Source: a bacterium (lineage in GTDB: Bacteria > Zixibacteria > MSB-5A5 > GN15 > FEB-12). From it: DNA of 64,000 nucleotides. Of this stretch, positions 61,076 through 64,000 are shown in pieces (position 1 is the stretch's first letter; each line of letters starts with the position of its first letter). The DNA is taken from positions 930,001-994,000 of the forward strand of contig JADJGQ010000001.1 of assembly GCA_016708025.1 (NCBI GenBank), written 5' to 3'. The translations under genes were made by a program, and so were the position numbers. Under the pieces are notes generated by a model. It was not told the origin of the DNA. It ran no database searches and worked only from the letters and a program-made list of their open reading frames with translations.

Positions 61076-62725
61076 TTAGAAGCTGAGATCCTTTATAAGA
61101 TTCACTGAAATAATATTACCGGTATAGTACTGGGTGTAGTTTCCGCCCAGTGTTTTGTAGTCATCGAAATTGATGGCCGTGTACCGCACGTCAAGATGGT
61201 GATTCTTGATGAACGTATACTTGCCGCCGATCTCGATACTGAACTTCTCAATATCATTGTCCCGTTTGCTGCTGAAATAGGTTGCGGTGAAATCGACCGC
61301 CAGCGGCCCAACTGAACGAGGCGCCACCGTTCCGCTGATCACGTGATCGCGGAATTCATAGTCGACGCTGTCCTGGACATTCTCAAAAGAACCAGTGATC
61401 AGGGAATAGGTCACAGTCAGCGAGCCCAGATCGGCGCGGCGAAGCGTCAATTCAGGGGTAAGCGAGTTGTACTCTACCTTGGTATTGACTTCGCTCGCTT
61501 CCGGCGTGGTCAACCCGATACCGGAGGTAAGTCCTTCGGTAAAGAGCGGATCGTTTTCGCGGGTCCTCTGCTGCCAGCGCACCTTGAAACGACCCCAGGT
61601 CGGGTCCGTGTAGGACGCGGTGAACTGGTGTCGCGTGACATCCAGATCTCCAAGTAATCTGCGCCCTTCATCGGTTTCTTCTGACCGAGTAGTGAACATA
61701 CCATTGAACGACAGCTTGTCGGTCGGTTTCAACCAGCCTTCGAACAGGAAACCGGATGAAGTTACCTTTTGGATAAAGTCATCCTGCGTCCGCATTTCGT
61801 AGCCGGCACGGATGCCACCGGTCCGCTTGAAGTTCTTTCCGATAGAGAAGAGCTGATAAATGTTATCAACCGTGCGATCCTCTTCGCTGGTCCGTTCGGC
61901 CCAACCATAGGTCATCCGGTATTCAACGACAAACTGGTCAGGGAAATTGAACCGGGCGCCGCCCCATCCCTGGTGCGTCTTCAGTTCAGCCTCAAGATTG
62001 TCCAGCTTGCTGTTGCGCATGATGTACCCGCCGGAAAGCAGGATCCAATCGTAGTTCGGCACGATAGTCGAGGCTACCAGGTTGAGTTCGCTGCCGGTCC
62101 GGTCGTTATCCGCTTCGGTAGCGTCATCAAAGGTGGTCGCACGATAAAACGCCCGCACCATCGATCGCTTGTTGTCCCACTTGATTCCGCCGGTATAGCG
62201 CGACTGCTTATAATCGACCAGACGGGGGAGAGTATCGAGTACTTCCGGTCCGTAATTCGACTGCGGCATCAGTTCGTCCGCGCCATGTCGATCTACCAGG
62301 TTGAATCCGCCGAACAACTCGACCTGCTTCGCCGGATTGAATGAAAGGCGAAGGTTCGTGTTGTTCCGACGTGTGAAGACCGACCCGTCAATATTATAGA
62401 ACCGACGGTACTGGCTGTTATTGCCGTTGAACTTGAAGAGTCCCGGCTTGCCGAGCTGCAGATCCATCACGCGATTGTTCAGCGTGAGATTCTGGAAATC
62501 GGCATGCAGTCCGACGCCGTTGTCGAACGCGTAATTCCAATCGGACAGGGAAAGCCCCAGACCTTCATACAGATTGTAGCTGCTCTGATCGACCGACAGA
62601 TTTCCTTCCTCGTCAACCGAGGTGAATCCGACTTTGACCGAGCCGCTGCCTTCAGCCGCCACAACGTTCATACCGAACAGGATGAGCGCAAGGGCAGCGA
62701 GCACTACTAGAGTAAGTCTGTTCAT
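61076..62725 (-). CDS. MtrB/PioB-like outer-membrane beta-barrel
   Basis: A 549-residue protein with a signal peptide (MNRLTLVVLAALALILFGMN) and a long run of alternating, aromatic-capped strands ('NGVGLHADFQNLTLNNRVMD', 'PGLFKFNGNNSQYRRFYNID'). The last residue is Phe, as usual for barrels. Its place between a decahaem and a hexahaem cytochrome supports a porin that sheathes the cytochrome through the outer membrane, as MtrB does. It has no CXXC at the start, unlike Shewanella MtrB. AAGGAGG lies six bases before the ATG at 62725; the longer frame up to 62761 has no such site. Confidence 0.82.
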   Translation of the reverse strand: MNRLTLVVLAALALILFGMNVVAAEGSGSVKVGFTSVDEEGNLSVDQSSYNLYEGLGLSLSDWNYAFDNGVGLHADFQNLTLNNRVMDLQLGKPGLFKFNGNNSQYRRFYNIDGSVFTRRNNTNLRLSFNPAKQVELFGGFNLVDRHGADELMPQSNYGPEVLDTLPRLVDYKQSRYTGGIKWDNKRSMVRAFYRATTFDDATEADNDRTGSELNLVASTIVPNYDWILLSGGYIMRNSKLDNLEAELKTHQGWGGARFNFPDQFVVEYRMTYGWAERTSEEDRTVDNIYQLFSIGKNFKRTGGIRAGYEMRTQDDFIQKVTSSGFLFEGWLKPTDKLSFNGMFTTRSEETDEGRRLLGDLDVTRHQFTASYTDPTWGRFKVRWQQRTRENDPLFTEGLTSGIGLTTPEASEVNTKVEYNSLTPELTLRRADLGSLTVTYSLITGSFENVQDSVDYEFRDHVISGTVAPRSVGPLAVDFTATYFSSKRDNDIEKFSIEIGGKYTFIKNHHLDVRYTAINFDDYKTLGGNYTQYYTGNIISVNLIKDLSF

Positions 62726-62736
62726 GCTATACCTCC

Positions 62737-63699
62737 TTACCTCAATCCATGACAAGAGCAACCAACACCAAGCCTGACAGTCAGGTCGGCATCGAGCAGC
62801 TTGTCGTTATCGTTTGAACCATGTACATCAGTATGGCAGGTCATGCAGGCCATCTTGGAGAAGTCTCCGTCGGCCGCGACCGCCCGATGCTGGGCAACTG
62901 TAGTTGGTGCGAGGGAATGTCCCGGCACCGTGTGGCACTGTTTGCACATCAGGTTCGACGGCTGGCGCAATAGCTTGTCATTCTCGCTCCCGTGAGGATT
63001 GTGACAGTCGTTGCAACCGGAACCCTCCGCCGACCACCCATGTACCGCCTCGTGATCATACAGATACGGGCCGGTGACATCGGCATGGCAGTCTTCGCAA
63101 ACCTTGTTGAGTCCGTACGCCATTTCGGTATCTGTCGACTGCACCATCCGGTGGCAGCTCAGGCAGGTGACGTCATTTTGACGGACCGGATGAGCGGAAC
63201 GGCGAATGAACTGGGTTGCCACTGACTGGTGACAGTCCAGACAAAACCGCGCCTGGTCATCCCGAAGCAGCGAGTTTTTGCCGGCATGTACCGAGTGGCA
63301 CGATGCACAGTTCGTTTGCAGTAGATTGTGTCCGTTCGCTCCGAAGCCATTCATCTCCGGGTGCGGTACGTGACACGATGAGCATTGCGAAAGAGCATCT
63401 GCCCCCGTCATCCGTGCGGGATTGCCGATGTTTTCGATGCTGGGATTCTCAATGTGCGCTGCACCGCCGGAATGGCAGCTTACGCAGGCGACAGCGGATT
63501 TACTCGACTTGACCTCAGAACTGAGCCGATGGATGGTCTGGCGCAGTGTAAGATCAAGACCGTCGTGGCAGCCGAGGCAAGTTGCGTCATCCGGCTCGGT
63601 CGCTTGTGAAAAAACGAGCGAGGGAGTCCAGATAACGACTAGCCCGACAACCATGAGCGAGTATATCGCTATCGCCGGTATGAGTCGTTTTGGTTTCAT
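62737..63699 (-). CDS. decahaem c-type cytochrome, MtrA/DmsE-like
   Basis: A 320-residue periplasmic cytochrome with a signal peptide (MKPKRLIPAIAIYSLMVVGL...) and ten CXXCH sites: CLGCH, CVSCH, CSSCH, CASCH, CLDCH, CLSCH, CEDCH, CNDCH, CKQCH and CMTCH. The spacing and paired arrangement are those of the DmsE/MtrA family. A final 'GCSCHGLR' is CxCH, with one residue too few for a normal haem site. GAGG lies six bases before the ATG at 63699; the longer frame upstream has no good ribosome site. First gene of the operon. Confidence 0.92.
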   Translation of the reverse strand: MKPKRLIPAIAIYSLMVVGLVVIWTPSLVFSQATEPDDATCLGCHDGLDLTLRQTIHRLSSEVKSSKSAVACVSCHSGGAAHIENPSIENIGNPARMTGADALSQCSSCHVPHPEMNGFGANGHNLLQTNCASCHSVHAGKNSLLRDDQARFCLDCHQSVATQFIRRSAHPVRQNDVTCLSCHRMVQSTDTEMAYGLNKVCEDCHADVTGPYLYDHEAVHGWSAEGSGCNDCHNPHGSENDKLLRQPSNLMCKQCHTVPGHSLAPTTVAQHRAVAADGDFSKMACMTCHTDVHGSNDNDKLLDADLTVRLGVGCSCHGLR

Positions 63700-64000
63700 C
63701 CTGTACCTCAAACCCCTATGTTCGATTGTCATGTTATCGTCATTATCTGATTCTAATGTCGGCACGGCAACAAAAAAGAAGAGGCCAAGTTGCTGTTATT
63801 GAATAAATTATGAGGACGAAAGAGTACCTTTTAGTACATTCTTTGTCCCGTATCCGTAATGGCCTACCGTGAAACAAGTTAACCTTTTCCACGTGGGTAA
63901 AGTTTCCCACCGTTTACCGATTCGAGATCGCGTTTACTTAAGTGGGAAAGGGAGGAAATAGAGGAAAGTTAGCCACGAATCAGTGCCAAGGCCCTTTCCA
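63700..64000. promoter_or_regulatory. control region upstream of the cytochrome operon
   Basis: No convincing gene in this stretch. It holds GTGGG...CCCAC (63893-63910) and GGTAAA...TTTACC (63896-63918), overlapping inverted repeats. On the minus strand a CATAAT box (~63813) lies upstream of the decahaem gene. These may be operators for the cytochrome operon or for a gene beyond the window. Confidence 0.35.

Noticed and set aside
1..64000. CRISPR arrays, insertion sequences and prophage genes
   Set aside because: No regularly spaced repeats, transposases, integrases or phage genes were seen. The only tandem repeat is 2 x 12 bp in the ABC exporter gene.

Overview
The window looks like a chromosomal segment of a Gram-negative, diderm, respiratory bacterium of moderate G+C. 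Outer-membrane life is shown by lipoprotein signals, an MsbA-type exporter with lipopolysaccharide-type glycosyltransferases, TolC and RND efflux parts, and an outer-membrane barrel next to multihaem cytochromes. Several genes use sigma-54-type control. The mix (eukaryotic-type citrate synthase, many CXXCH haem sites, ImuA-ImuB-DnaE2) would fit an uncultured lineage of the FCB/Zixibacteria kind or a deltaproteobacterium-like group. That placement is inference only; no rRNA is present.

Layout. 1-6000: a lipoprotein, a leader RNA with what looks like a terminator/antiterminator switch, and two membrane histidine kinases without a response regulator beside them. 6000-12600: citrate synthase under a CRP-like palindrome, a GlcD-type oxidase with an FmdB zinc ribbon, a frameshifted NicO/UreH-type metal transporter, a SulP transporter and a flavin reductase-like protein. 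12650-13500: a fluoride riboswitch followed by crcB and a DUF190 gene. 13587-18352: small lipoproteins, then central carbon genes (pckA, aspartate-type aminotransferase, pta). 18387-19497: prfB with the programmed +1 frameshift.

19677-31261 is one long co-directional run: MBL hydrolase, PHP phosphatase, alkyladenine glycosylase, M50 protease, a lipoprotein, MsbA-like ABC exporter, four glycosyltransferases (mostly with ATGA overlaps) and a RelA/SpoT protein. 31269-36535 (minus) is the ImuA-ImuB-DnaE2 mutagenic repair cassette with an SOS box. 38615-49120 is a copper/silver defence region: CusA-, CusB- and TolC-type efflux genes, an NtrC-type regulator with its kinase, a YHS-type metal-binding protein and a Cu/Zn superoxide dismutase. 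Two promoters here share the same layout: paired AGAATATTCT-like boxes 20 bp apart, about 108-130 bp upstream of a sigma-54 promoter.

49276-58328 is an accessory stretch: an ArsR/AHSA1/AHSA1/DoxX operon, a second NicO/UreH-type transporter with an apparent ACG start, a LysR/MFS pair, and small membrane proteins with a winged-helix regulator. 58483-58568 is tRNA-Leu(UAA). 59959-63699 (minus) encodes a decahaem MtrA/DmsE-like cytochrome, an MtrB-like barrel and a hexahaem lipoprotein, which together suggest electron transfer across the outer membrane.

The strongest candidates for something new are the leader RNA at 1561-1845, the two genes that appear to start with ACG, the paired-box sigma-54 metal regulon, and a methionine-rich insertion in the CusA-like pump.
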